Positions 55,401 through 61,908 of a stretch of 64,000 nucleotides of DNA are shown in pieces (the first letter of the stretch is position 1; each line of letters opens with the position of its first letter). Source of the stretch: Eopsaltria australis (Eukaryota; Chordata; Aves; Passeriformes; Petroicidae); contig JAVTVJ010000040.1 of the NCBI GenBank assembly GCA_034509425.1, positions 6,835,001 to 6,899,000 of the forward strand. Direction: 5' to 3'. Both the position numbers and the translations under genes were made by a program. A model generated the notes under the pieces. It made no database searches. It was not told the DNA's origin and saw only the letters and a program-made list of their open reading frames with translations.

Positions 55401-58400
55401 AAAATTTGTCAGTAACAGTCTTTGAAAAACAATACTTTTGTAATAATAATTTTTAGATTATAATGGCTACTCTGCCATGAATGTACTGTAAAGACACACA
55501 TGACATAATCAATGGAAAAATTCACAATGAAGAGCTTAAATTCAGTGGCATGCATTCATACACAGTTTATTTAGGGAGATCCTATTGGGAACACTATCAT
55601 GGGGCTACAAAAGAAAAAAAAAAGCCACTATAAAATTTAAAAGTCCTTCTAGCATAGCAATGTGAGAGGTTTTTCAGTTTCAGTCTTTGGGCAAGATTTT
55701 CTTATCATAACACAGTAATACTTTTTTTCTGGTGACCACAGGGACAACATTTTTGTTCATGTGGGAACCCTAGATCAAATGATAGCTGAGAGACTATTTT
55801 AAATTTATGTAGCCTCAATTTTCAGCCTACAGGTCATTCAAGCTCAACATTTCATTAATGAAATGCTGTCAATATTTCCCTGATATTGCCACAGGTTGAC
55901 ATATGGCATTATTCCAGTGTAAGATTTTCACACATTAGTGACTGGAAAATCAAGAATATTCCCCAAGACACCTGAGGTATGATTAATTCTCTAATAGTCT
56001 TTCTGTATCAGTTTGAGAGGAAGAGAGGGATCTTGTACCAGGAAGGACAGAAAGTGGCAACACTAGAAAGAAGACAGCCTTGGCTTCTTGCCTAGAGCAC
56101 TGACTTGGCCAGCTGCCCCAGATGACAACCTTTGCCATCCTAAAGCCCAAATAAGATGCCAGCAGCAAGGCAACAGCTTGTAATGTACCTTGAGCAGAAA
56201 TAATGGCAACATTATTCCATGAAATCATCCGCAGGAAAGAAGAGTTAGCGCTGAGGGTAAAATAAAGGTGAATGTGTTCTATCTGTTGGGTAAGGGATGG
56301 GAGTCTGTCACCATTTTTGAAGGTTAAAGCAAAGTTAGGGGAAAAAAGCCAGTGCTGAAGATTTGTTAGAGGAAGCAGATGCTCGGGGATGTCCTTTGCT
56401 AAGTTGAGTATTAAGGCCAACTTTCACATGTATGAAATTAAGAAAGCTGGACAGATTTGGCATCTGAATAGGTTCAGGTCTGCTCCTCATCAGGCATGCA
56501 CAGACATCTTAGCAATGGGGGAACAGCTGTCAGTGAGATTGTCATTGCTGAGACACCCAAACCCTCTAGTCTAGAGTATCTATTTTTTTCTTAAAGTAAC
56601 TGCCTTTTAATAGAATAAAACACATCAACCACATATGAACTGGCAGGCTGAAGAACAATTAAACCACTTTCAGGGCTCAGCTTTGCAAAAAAACCCTCAC
56701 TTGTTTCCCATTTTCCCATACTGTTTTGTATTTTTGAGGCATCTGCAATTAAAGAGCTAAATTGCTAAAACAACCTAAACACAAAATTTGTAAAATCTTT
56801 TTTTTTGCTGGCTAAGCATGTATCAAGCAGCACCACTGATGAAAAGCAACAGTTGCTTTTTAAGATCTAAAATACTGAAATTTGTAATGAAAATGCTGAC
56901 AAGGCCACTAACTAGCGCAGATTTAGCAGTGCTGTTACAATAAACATAAAGCAGTACTAGTCTTGCACACAAATTAGACTGTCTAATGTATGAAAGTCCA
57001 CTGTCTCCTTCTACCATGAACTTCATTATCAGAAAGTTGGTTTGGATTGCTAAACAGAGGAATGATGAAAACGGATGTCAAAGACAGCCCATCCAACACA
57101 TTAATTTCCAGTTTCAGGGAGACAGGATGTGCACAGCAAGACAGACAGAGACAGACACTGAGAAAGGAGTCCTAGTATTATAAATATACAACATATATTT
57201 AACTCATCACATCTCTTACTTACTTTTCAGTTGTTGTCAGTGTTGTATAGGCAATGTTTTTATATCCCTGTGTATTTATATCTGAGTTTCTCTTACTGCA
57301 AGTTACCCTTGCTGCAGAATAAATCTTTGCTTGTGATGGGAAGGACAGCTTTGTTCCTTTCTGTAGTTTTTTCCCATTCACTATGGGCTCAAGATTGCTG
57401 AGCCAGTGGAAGAGCAGAAACCAATGCCTTTAAGTGCAGAATACTGACAAAGAGAATAGAAACCCAGCTCTTTGAAAGTGGAAAATCCTGCTCTGGAAAA
57501 GAAGGTGTGTTGTGGTTTAACCGCAGCTGTCAACTAAGTCCCACGCAGCCACTCACTCACTCCTGGCACAACAGGGAGGGGGAGACAATCAGAAGAATAA
57601 AAGTAAAAAAACCCGTTTTGAGCTGAAAACAGTTTAATGGACAAAGAAGAAGCCATGCACACAAGCAGAGCAAAATAGGGAATTTGTCCACTGCTTCCCA
57701 TGGGCAGGCAGGTGTTCAAACATTCCCAGGAAATCCAGGCTCTATTACACTCCATGGTGACTTGGGGTGACAAACACCATCACTCCCAATGTCCGCCCCC
57801 TTCCTTCTTCTTCCTTCAGCTTTATATGCTGAGCATGATGCCTTATGAAATGGAATGTCTCTTTGGGCAGTGGGGGTCAGCCGTCCCAGCTGTGCCCCCT
57901 CCCAACTCTTTGTGACCCTCAGTCCACACACAGTTGGATTCGGGTGAGAAGCAGAAAAGGCCTTGACTCCATGCAAGCACTGCCCAGCAATATAGCTCTC
58001 TGGTTTCTCTGTCCAGCCTGGCGAAGTATGACAGATTCCAGCTGGCTATATTTCCAGGAGTGCCCCTGTCCTCAGGGCACACTGGCAGTGTCTTCTAGAC
58101 ACTTAGCCAGAGAAACTGCGGCCTGCGTTGGTGGTGCAGGAACTGAGCCCGGTTTAGCTATCAGCTGAAGAGAATAACAAGAGGGCCCTTGGTGTGCCTG
58201 TAATTCTGAGTGGCTTTATTGCAGGAAGCTCAACACAGAGGAGAGGCAGGAATCCAAGAGGGTGAGGGGCCCTCAGACACAGCCTTAAGAGTTATCTCAT
58301 ACAACCAATCACCAGGGGGTCAGGGGGAGGATAGGGAAGGTGCAGGGTTACTTGGTCCTATGGGATGGGGAAGGAAAGGGGCCCAGGAGATAACAGGGAA

Positions 58401-59008
58401 TAGTACAAAGGCTCTTGGGGGGGAGGGAGGAGATGATGGACACCAGCAATGGCTACTCTGGTTTGTCCTGGGTTAAACCATGGTCACTCCACTTTCCAGG
58501 GGGTTCCCAGCCTCTTTGGACTTTCTCCACCAGTTATCTTTCTCCTTTTCTAAGTCATCTCCCCCTGGGGTCTCCAAGGACACATCACAGCAGCTACACA
58601 GCAATAATGAAAACATCCCTGCACTAACCACACTGTTTCCAGTACATATCCAAAACACAGCCCATACTAGCTGCTGTGAAGAAAATTTACACTCTCCCAC
58701 CCAAAACCAGTGCTAAGTGTCTAAGATCAGCCATTACAGCCCTTAAGGTCACTCTAGCCAAAACAAAAGTACTTCTAAGTGCTTTTTGCCAGCAGTGAAG
58801 CAAACCAGAAGGAAATGCACTTTAGGGGACAAAGACCATCTCATGGCATATAATGGCTATGCCAAACTTCAGAAGTAGCTTTTGAATGAGAACAGCTGGA
58901 GAAGTTATCCCAGAGGCTCAGTTGCACATCAAGTGCAAGGCCATCCTCCCCCCTTACCAATCTGCCAACGCTTGAAAACAAGAGGCTTGTGAGGTGTTCC
59001 TCGCCATC
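5058..59008 (-). CDS. Multi-exon protein-coding gene, predicted, family not recognised (gene span)
   Basis: Seen: fifteen short minus-strand segments, each bounded by AG and GT, each open in at least one frame, and each joining its neighbour in phase without creating a stop. Their order and end phases (extra bases carried over) are: 58958-59008, 57224-57311, 56701-56742 (2), 53882-53921 (0), 50881-50970 (0), 47869-47969 (2), 43369-43613 (1), 33599-33755 (2), 32831-32899 (2), 29120-29192 (0), 18738-18765 (1), 17361-17429 (1), 16590-16650 (2), 14039-14104 (2) and 5058-5218 (1). The product is about 440 residues or more. It is hydrophilic, has no obvious signal peptide or long membrane segment, and has several Trp- and Cys-containing stretches. 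Inferred: an ordinary vertebrate gene with introns of 0.5-10 kb. I cannot name the family. Chance alone is unlikely to give so many phase-consistent junctions, but individual small exons may be wrong. Confidence 0.75.
8821..8885 (+). repeat. (CATATA)n / AT-rich microsatellite
   Basis: Nine or so tandem copies of a six-base ATACAT unit flanked by tatata stretches. It is nearly self-complementary and could extrude. Confidence 0.95.
10890..11235 (+). repeat. Relic of an L2-type LINE reverse transcriptase C-terminus
   Basis: With frameshifts and stops ignored, the plus strand gives SHLGYCNSLLAG (11023-11057), then LQLVQNLAA (from about 11085), then HLPPVKQQIAFKSLF (11163-11207). These correspond in order and spacing to the LDYCNxLL, RLQLVQNAAAR and HWLPVxxRIxFK blocks that end the ORF2 of L2-like LINEs. 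It is heavily decayed. A related non-LTR clade with the same C-terminal blocks cannot be excluded. Confidence 0.65.
11627..11699 (+). repeat. 73-base pure poly-A tract
   Basis: Uninterrupted A from 11627 to 11699. No retrogene body with an ORF was recognised upstream. Confidence 0.98.
14039..14104 (-). CDS. Coding exon of the minus-strand gene (66 bp)
   Basis: The acceptor follows ggccctttttgcctgtag and the donor is TATTG followed by GTATGTAAG. Only one frame is free of stops: EALNRHLLRSITSLVTNKYF followed by Tyr and a split codon. The split TG is completed to TGC (Cys) by the exon at 5.2 kb. Confidence 0.75.
15780..15910 (-). repeat. Old CR1-type LINE fragment
   Basis: The order agaggacctcaagaaacc, ctattatcctt, cctattctaaaagattttca, ataatgggaact matches the antisense layout of ancient CR1 3' regions (a 'gacctcaagaggtcatc' block, then a 'ttctccaatgatggagattc'-like block). 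A further weak match lies near 15140-15225. Confidence 0.5.
16275..16331 (+). CDS. Candidate first coding exon of a plus-strand antisense gene
   Basis: An ATG in a strong context (AAGG before, G after) opens a frame MEESGQCREEETNPSLALQ that ends exactly at a near-consensus donor, TTTGCAG followed by GTAAGTGG, in phase 0. The same frame is open upstream to an in-frame TAA about 48 bases before the ATG. No acceptor was identified, so any 5' leader is unknown. It lies about 260 bp from the minus-strand exon at 16590, in the intron downstream of that exon. Confidence 0.3.
16590..16650 (-). CDS. Coding exon of the minus-strand gene (61 bp)
   Basis: The acceptor is atgggatttgtag and the donor is TGTGAG followed by GTAAGTTG, near consensus. 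Only one frame is open, reading HWIFEQPEYVLRRECSWTV. The three Trp/aromatic positions and the Cys are unlike translated intron. It ends with two bases completed to AGA by the next exon. Confidence 0.82.
17070..17210 (-). repeat. Old CR1-type LINE fragment
   Basis: The segment contains cccaatcccttcaatttcc and then ttttgttgctcttctgtcaa, matching the 'cagcctttcctcataggtc' to 'tttgttgctcttctctggac' portion of antisense CR1. Divergence is high. Confidence 0.45.
17361..17429 (-). CDS. Coding exon of the minus-strand gene (69 bp)
   Basis: The acceptor is ctctaatttaacacttag and the donor is TCTTG followed by GTAAAT. Two frames are open; the phase on both sides selects the one reading ENSCVALSNLVWINIFLKKN. 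One base is carried over to form an Ala codon with the 16.6-kb exon. The segment is moderately hydrophobic. Confidence 0.66.
18738..18765 (-). CDS. Small coding exon of the minus-strand gene (28 bp)
   Basis: The acceptor tract (tctctgttattttctttgaa, then tatatag) is excellent and the donor is TATCAG followed by GTGAGATT. In phase 0 it reads KQFTDFSVS plus one base. It connects the 29.1-kb and 17.4-kb exons in phase, which neither does alone. Its short length keeps confidence moderate. The intron before it, 10.4 kb, is the longest in the model. Confidence 0.58.
19456..19640 (+). repeat. Ancient amniote interspersed repeat, class uncertain
   Basis: It contains gatttacaccagcttctgat and later gcctgatccaattacactca followed by atgggaaaactcccatt. 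These are the familiar 'gatttacaccagctgagga' and 'cattgaagtcaatggg' motifs found dispersed in reptile and bird genomes. The class (SINE, DNA transposon or LINE tail) is not known to me. Similar fragments occur near 2820-2865, 22040-22100, 24130-24220, 34120-34190 and 39420-39475. Confidence 0.4.
20670..20764 (+). CDS. Candidate second exon of the plus-strand antisense gene
   Basis: The acceptor tract (tttttcattcctgtctttaag) and the donor CCAAG followed by GTAAGG are both excellent. Only one frame is open across 95 bp, starting in phase 0: NSGLSLKEEEHSQIWPLRKE, then a basic end with RRHSDP. The peptide is hydrophilic and charged. Even if not coding, this is likely to be a spliced exon of some plus-strand transcript. 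Confidence 0.4.
23520..23679 (+). CDS. Candidate terminal exon of the plus-strand antisense gene
   Basis: The acceptor (tttttattgtacttccag) is good. Entered with two bases from the previous exon, the frame reads SSSLKKRLSLLQTGGVELPD and then a Lys/Arg-rich stretch, ending SWPGKVWNP at a TGA at 23677-23679. No strong donor exists before the stop. No clear AATAAA was seen just downstream. Together the three exons would encode about 103 residues, basic and without recognised domains. Confidence 0.3.
29120..29192 (-). CDS. Coding exon of the minus-strand gene (73 bp)
   Basis: The acceptor is caataaacctcttcag, with a branch-like caataaac. The donor is ATTTG followed by GTAAATG, weaker than the others. 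The phase from the previous exon gives 24 codons beginning AKEVILQSHHHLFLSFELRT and ending in phase 0. The other two frames contain stops or mismatch in phase. Confidence 0.75.
29779..29816 (+). repeat. Short tandem repeat of ctgcagcaaac
   Basis: Three near-identical copies of an 11-13 base unit (ctgcagcaaac with one copy carrying an extra cc). Confidence 0.8.
31041..31059 (+). repeat. G11 tract followed by A8
   Basis: A run of eleven G immediately followed by eight A, an all-purine homopolymer junction. Confidence 0.9.
32831..32899 (-). CDS. Coding exon of the minus-strand gene (69 bp)
   Basis: The acceptor follows ttctaataatttcactttt and ends in ag; the donor is GCTGT followed by GTAAGTGC. 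The previous exon's phase selects the frame reading LALQNLLFQGWNHMPSQNPV. A second frame is also open, so the phase is decisive. The intron between this exon and the previous one is short, 699 bp. Confidence 0.78.
33599..33755 (-). CDS. Coding exon of the minus-strand gene (157 bp)
   Basis: The acceptor is exemplary: actaaatttttcttttact followed by ccattaaag. The donor is GGATAG followed by GTAAGGAT. It encodes 51 codons, starting HKFTCKYKVGAEKLPVIIDM and continuing through KEGGNREIKLKFGSVELCV to HCFILD. Alternating hydrophobic and charged residues, with Gly-Gly-Asn turns, suggest a beta-strand-rich fold. It ends with two bases (AG) that form a Ser codon with the next exon. This is the most convincing single exon in the window. 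Confidence 0.88.
34384..34421 (+). repeat. (ATT)n microsatellite
   Basis: About twelve uninterrupted ATT units, likely polymorphic. A shorter interrupted ATT tract lies at 45091-45118. Confidence 0.97.
34880..34945 (+). repeat. Old CR1-type 3' end, sense orientation
   Basis: The sequence ggaggtctgacaagacaatc followed by ccctttctggccttaaaa resembles the terminal 'gtcagactagatgatc ... cccttctggccttaaa' of old CR1 subfamilies shared with other reptiles. Confidence 0.5.
37391..37420 (+). other. Potential G-quadruplex
   Basis: Four G-runs of 7, 4, 5 and 5 separated by loops of 2, 2 and 5 bases, directly after a 14-base A run and gtgtgt. This exceeds the usual G3+N1-7 rule. It lies in the intron between the 43.4- and 33.7-kb exons and is on the strand opposite the gene. 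Confidence 0.8.
40712..40836 (-). repeat. CR1 LINE 3' fragment
   Basis: It contains agaatatcttgacttggaag then ggacccataagaatcataga then atccaaccccctgctcctca, the antisense CR1 3' end typical of birds, moderately diverged. Confidence 0.75.
41120..41255 (+). repeat. CR1 LINE fragment, sense orientation
   Basis: The block cctgtgaggaaagcctgaag, aactgcacctgtttaatctg, aaaccaaagaaaatgg, aggaggtatttaa matches the CR1 sense segment 'gaggaacgactgagggagctgggcttgttcagcctg'. It is opposite in orientation to the fragment 300 bp to its left. Confidence 0.6.
43369..43613 (-). CDS. Largest coding exon of the minus-strand gene (245 bp)
   Basis: The acceptor tract (tttttcctttatag) is good and the donor is AAAAC followed by GTGAGC. 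The exon is locally GC-richer with several CpGs, unlike the flanking intron. It encodes 81 whole codons. It begins WIRVMDVKGDINQAVVKDLI, has a central segment WDRKATERSPENMPQHSIFN, and ends PKLLPQHPVAKIK. If the donor is ignored, the frame runs eight more residues to a TGA. It carries one base into the next exon, forming CAG (Gln). The proline- and charge-rich middle looks like a linker. The stretch after the start is faintly like an EF-hand loop, but lacks enough acidic residues to claim one. Confidence 0.85.
44177..44203 (+). repeat. (GAAA)n microsatellite
   Basis: Six to seven tandem AAGA/GAAA units without interruption. Confidence 0.95.
45880..45940 (+). repeat. Short CR1 3' fragment, sense orientation
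   Basis: gaggttggactccatgacct followed by atagggttgttggctttcct resembles the CR1 sequence 'gaggttggactagatgacc...aggtcccttccaacc'. Confidence 0.4.
47869..47969 (-). CDS. Coding exon of the minus-strand gene (101 bp)
   Basis: The branch-like motif tctaat lies about 20 bases before the acceptor ctcaaag, and the donor is TTCTG followed by GTAAGT. The reading frame starts in phase 0 with RHIDRNKGLLKRIASKKKFT, a very basic stretch, and ends HPLFNF plus two bases of a Trp codon. It contains two CpGs and no ATG. The split TGG codon joins cleanly to the next exon, placing two Trp residues side by side at the junction. Confidence 0.75.
50881..50970 (-). CDS. Coding exon of the minus-strand gene (90 bp)
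   Basis: The donor is CCACAA followed by GTAAGTAG. The acceptor preferred here is gagtttcgtcag, giving 30 codons in phase 0 at both ends, starting VCIANQSSHPSGTPHFHFAS. A second acceptor at 51023 (ttttattag) would lengthen the exon to 142 bp in the same frame, adding residues ending TTKFPIEFRQ. The longer form would need a preceding exon ending with two extra bases. The His, Phe and Pro pattern looks protein-like. No family recognised. Confidence 0.7.
51310..51620 (+). repeat. CR1 LINE 5' part of ORF2 (endonuclease region) relic
   Basis: The sequence runs ggacattgtgggatagcttc, cacaactgcagtgctgcaat, agatcttcaggagggatagg. Translation near 51387-51440 gives FRRDRLGWKEG, a stop, then VCLYVK, which matches the 'LFRRDRxGRRGGGVALYV' block of CR1 ORF2 endonuclease. 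Stops and indels show it is dead. Confidence 0.65.
52390..52412 (-). CDS. Possible 23-bp microexon (optional)
   Basis: A strong acceptor (cttctttgattcaatag) and a donor GCGAG followed by GTATGG enclose 23 bases. In the phase produced by the downstream donor of the 53.9-kb exon it reads KNLDKGE and ends in phase 0, which fits the next exon. It is too short to be convincing without RNA evidence. Confidence 0.2.
52862..52889 (+). repeat. 28-base poly-A tract
   Basis: Uninterrupted A from 52862 to 52889. Confidence 0.97.
53882..53921 (-). CDS. Coding exon of the minus-strand gene, with tandem donors
   Basis: The acceptor is gtttgtttttgctggaag. In the phase handed over by the previous exon it reads GAVKRYLMAEIIV. 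Two donors overlap by four bases: GTAGGT at 53881 (exon 40 bp, phase 0) and GTGAAT at 53877 (exon 44 bp, phase 1). The first joins directly to the exon at 50881-50970. The second would need an extra exon such as 52390-52412. The exon contains a CpG in an Arg codon. Confidence 0.55.
54169..54300 (-). repeat. CR1 LINE, 5'-truncated 3' end
   Basis: Starting at gaaccatagaattgtaggat, then ggtttgggttgtaagggtat, gatcatcagcttccaacccc, ctgtgggcagggacacctt, tagaccatgttcctcagatc. This is the canonical avian CR1 3' terminus on the minus strand, 132 bp long. It is the least diverged CR1 copy in the window. Confidence 0.9.
56701..56742 (-). CDS. Coding exon of the minus-strand gene (42 bp)
   Basis: The acceptor tract (agctctttaattgcag) is excellent and the donor is ACAA followed by GTGAGGGT. 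In the frame set by the preceding exon it reads CLKNTKQYGKMGN, flanked by split codons. The other two frames are also open, so the frame rests on the phase of its neighbours. The intron to the previous exon is only about 480 bp. Confidence 0.58.
57224..57311 (-). CDS. Coding exon of the minus-strand gene
   Basis: The donor is GAAAA followed by GTAAGTAAG, a near-consensus site. Two acceptors are possible: ttctgcag at 57312, giving 88 bp, and ttgcag at 57296, giving 72 bp. Both keep the same frame, and the common part begins KRNSDINTQGYKNIAYTTLT. The peptide is polar and rich in Thr, Asn and Lys. It ends with two extra bases that fit the next exon. The intron upstream of it carries the nested LTRs. 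Confidence 0.65.
57993..58598 (-). mobile_element. Second LTR-like element nested in the first
   Basis: The outer LTR is interrupted after cagcaata at 57985-57992 and resumes with the same eight bases at 58599-58606, so about 606 bp were inserted with a duplicated target. On the minus strand the insert has an AATAAA signal (complement at 58215-58220) about two thirds of the way along, as a U3-R-U5 structure would. It is GC-rich with G-runs near 58320 and 58416. The family was not identified. Confidence 0.6.
58215..58220 (-). terminator. Polyadenylation signal of the nested LTR
   Basis: AATAAA on the minus strand, preceded by ttcctgc. It points in the same direction as the host gene, so it could cause premature polyadenylation within this intron. 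Confidence 0.5.
58958..59008 (-). CDS. Candidate first coding exon of the minus-strand gene
   Basis: The acceptor follows a strong pyrimidine tract ending in gacccag, and the donor reads TTG followed by GTAAGGGG. The 51-bp segment contains three CpGs and is open in all three frames. In one frame an ATG at the exon's second base has G at +4 and gives MARNTSQASCFQALAD, which joins the next exon if the inner acceptor (57295) is used. In another frame it reads WRGTPHKPLVFKRWQI, which joins if the outer acceptor (57311) is used. The first reading would make this the start exon; the second needs more coding exons upstream. The exon sits just upstream of the nested LTR insertion. Confidence 0.42.
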
Positions 59009-60525
59009 CTGGGTCACAGCATGATGGGAAACCAGAACAGCATGAGAAGAACCTGGCAGAAGCTGCACACATGTGGCATACACCAAGGGTAGAAACATGT
59101 TCTCTAGGGTTCAGGAAAAAATGATCCTTAGGCTCTAAAAGCCAGTGCAGCTTTGCTTTTCTCTTGAATGATGCCATTCTGGGTGCATTTAAGCAAAAAT
59201 ATGATCAGTAAAACTGATATTTGACTAAAATAAAATCTTGCAGTGCATATACAAATACAATTAATAGCTCAATGTGTAATTCCATTGAAGTTGTACAAAT
59301 TTTACCAATATATTTCTCAAGAAGTATTTTTTCTATGCAATGACTGAGTGAATGTGAAACATTTTCTTCTTTCCAAATGACCACCCAGGGTATATCCTCT
59401 TCCAGGTTAAAGGCCTAGCTGTCTCATCAAAACAGCATTTTTCATGGTTTCTGCTTGTACTTTCTAGCAATGTTCTGATATGATAAAAGTATAGCTTTTT
59501 TTTGTCATAGCACTTATTCATCCAGATTCAATTCAGCACATACACATTGCTGACAATAACAGAGAGCAGAGAAAAAGATTGCCCAACCATATTCCTATTT
59601 ATCAAAGGAGTTGATCTTCCTTTTTTAAAGAAAATTTGAAAATAGATTTTAATTTCTTTCATTTCATTTTTAGCACCATCAGAAATGACAACCAAGATAG
59701 AAGCATAAGCCTCAAAATTCAGGTTTGGTCTGATACCATATTCAAAGTTTTGAGATACTTCAGGATGCTAATTTCAGGATTTTGGTTTCTATCCTGGCAG
59801 AGCTGAAGTCTCACAACATTGTGCAGATGTAGGAATAAGGCCAAACTCCAAACCTTACAGGTCTTTTGCATTCAGGGTGATTGGGCAGATGCACCATCAC
59901 AAATTTCTGTAAAATTGCATGTAACCCCATGGCCAGTGTGATAGTGTAACTGAACAATGTTATTATTACTATTAACAACTGATGCTGCTTAGTAACCAAA
60001 CTGCATCCAGCTTTTCAGATCAACAGAAAAGTGTCAGGATCTGAGCTAGACTGAAAAGAAGAGTATCCAACCAATTCATAAAGTTCCTATTGGTCTTTAA
60101 AGCAGAAAACATCATGAGTGGGTTGTTAGATGAATTTAGCAGCAGGGAAGCCTGCAGCTCATCAGCTTTCTCTTCCTCAAAAGTACTTATTGCAGTCGAG
60201 AGGAATTATTGCTGACGTTCTCCAAGCATGGTGATGTTTTTGTTATAATAAAAAACTCTGAACAATGCATTGCACCCTCCCCCAATTATCCTTTTTGTTT
60301 CTCCACTGCAATGATGCACTCTTTATTATGTGCAAGATTTCTACTTTGATTGCCAAACTACAATGCACAGAAAGAGACAAACAAAGTAATGGCTAGTATT
60401 GCTCGCCAGATGGACAAAGCAAACCTGAGTGAGGCACGCAGACTGGGTGAACTGCTTTTCTTCATACACTTCCTTCTCACATTCTTCATGGGAACAGCTT
60501 TCCTTATAGAAGCTTGTTCATTTAC

Positions 60526-60568
60526 TTATGATGACCTCAAATTCTTCATCACAAATTCATATTTTGCT
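60526..60568 (-). other. Possible non-coding leader exon of the minus-strand gene
   Basis: An excellent acceptor (gccttttcctttcag) and a donor TAA followed by GTAAATG enclose 43 bp with stops in every frame, so it cannot be coding. If spliced to 58958-59008 it would place AAG before the ATG there, a strong initiation context, with an in-frame TGA upstream. This supports, but does not prove, a start codon in that exon. Confidence 0.25.
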
Positions 60569-61853
60569 CTGAAAGGAAAAGGCTTTTGCAGAAATGTTGG
60601 TCATGCTGTTATCAACAGGCCCCTTCTCTTTAGCTCAGGACTGTCTCAGCAGTTTCAGTACTTTCACGAGAGTTTTCTCAATAAGCTCCAAATAAAGAAA
60701 GAGGCCTGAATTAAATCTAAAGCCAAAGCTCTCAGAAGTCCTATCCTGCATGTGAGCAACCCTAGATGTTGATGATCTATGACCTGTGAAGAATTCCTGG
60801 TGTTTCCTTACAACCACTGTGGATCTTTGTCCAAGCTTGGAAGAAAAAATTCCTAGCCTCTGCTGGACATCTCTCTCTCATTCCTAGCCAATATGCGGAG
60901 TAGAAGGAGAGATTTCCACCAGTGCCTGCACACCACCAGCAGTGTTAGTGTACACAGATAGTTTTCACCTTGTTAGTAACTATTGTCACAATCAGTCTTC
61001 CCTACACATCCAGCAGGAAACATCTGGCCATCAGCACTGCTGAGCAGCTCCATAAAGTAATGAATTGACATAATGATCAATAAGGGAAAGAAAATGGCTG
61101 TATCTGTATCTATAAGCAAAAGAGAAGCAGAAGTAACTTCAAAATTAAAATATTCCTTCATTTGTTTCAATATTAAGTATCTGAGAAAGGCAGAGAAGAA
61201 AAGCAACTTTTAAGTCAAATCCAAACATGGTCACTTCAGCAGAAGCAATTGACAGTATAAGAAATAATCACACTTCACCTCACTGTTGATTTGATTCTTG
61301 AATGTGCTTGGTGTGTAAAATAATGCAACCCTATAATAACAGAAGACAGGTAAAAAGGCTTCCATTTTCTGTTTTGCTGCTCCCTGGCTGGAAGACCAAA
61401 AAGATATTTCCATCCTCTAGATATTTTTTTTATTTACAACCTACAAAGCAGATACAATAGAACAGAATCAAACTGTGACATTTAATTAATATTTGTAAAG
61501 CAATAGGACATCAGTAGACAATAAGAATTATATATTTGCCAAGTACACATTTTTTTCCCCACAAAATACATCTGTCAATATTTGAAGGAAATGCAAGATG
61601 TCTTTTATTCTGCTCTTGGAATGAACCTATTTCCCTTTATAAAATGTGTTCCATTTTATAGCAATCTTCAGAGATTGGTTCCCCCTATCTTCTTGCTGAT
61701 TAATGCCTGAAAAATGCTTCTGTGTTTAAAAAAAGTGGCACAAATGGGGTGAGGACTGCCCTGAAAATAACCATTTGACAGGCATGTTATTCACGTGATA
61801 CCGATAAAGCCCAGTGTTGTTTTCCTTGGGGTAAAAGTGGTTTCTACCCTTAC

Positions 61854-61908
61854 CATACAAACAGCATAAAATATGCAAATAAATCTTGCATTCAACAAGT
61901 CAAATATT
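61854..61908 (-). other. Isolated exon-like segment, not connected to the model
   Basis: The acceptor (attaaacatgcag) and donor (GTATG followed by GTAAGGGT) enclose 55 bp with one open frame, IFDLLNARFICIFYAVCM, phase 1 in and 0 out. It does not join the 58.9-kb exon in a frame that continues downstream. Probably chance. Confidence 0.15.

Larger units (their letters stand above)
57508..58714 (-). mobile_element. Solo LTR of an avian endogenous retrovirus (TguLTR/ERVL-like), interrupted
   Basis: The left end reads tgttgtggtttaac and the right end ccaaaaccagtgct, the complementary termini of a widespread bird LTR. Inside are cagccactcactcactcctg, cagtttaatggacaaagaag and ggcctttgactcc-type landmarks (gagaagcagaaaaggcc near 57945). 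The flanks aggtg (57503-57507) and aagtg (58715-58719) look like a 5-bp target duplication with one change. No internal retroviral genes are present, so this is a solo LTR. It lies in the intron between the exons at 58.9 and 57.2 kb, in the same orientation as the gene. A second element splits it. Confidence 0.8.

Noticed and set aside
57534..58716. Many overlapping ORFs of 70-107 aa in the 57.5-58.7 kb block
   Set aside because: They fall inside the nested LTRs, whose higher GC content lengthens chance frames on both strands.
60350..60709. 119-aa plus-strand ORF
   Set aside because: No recognisable domain, no splice or promoter context, and it overlaps the candidate minus-strand leader exon. 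Consistent with chance.
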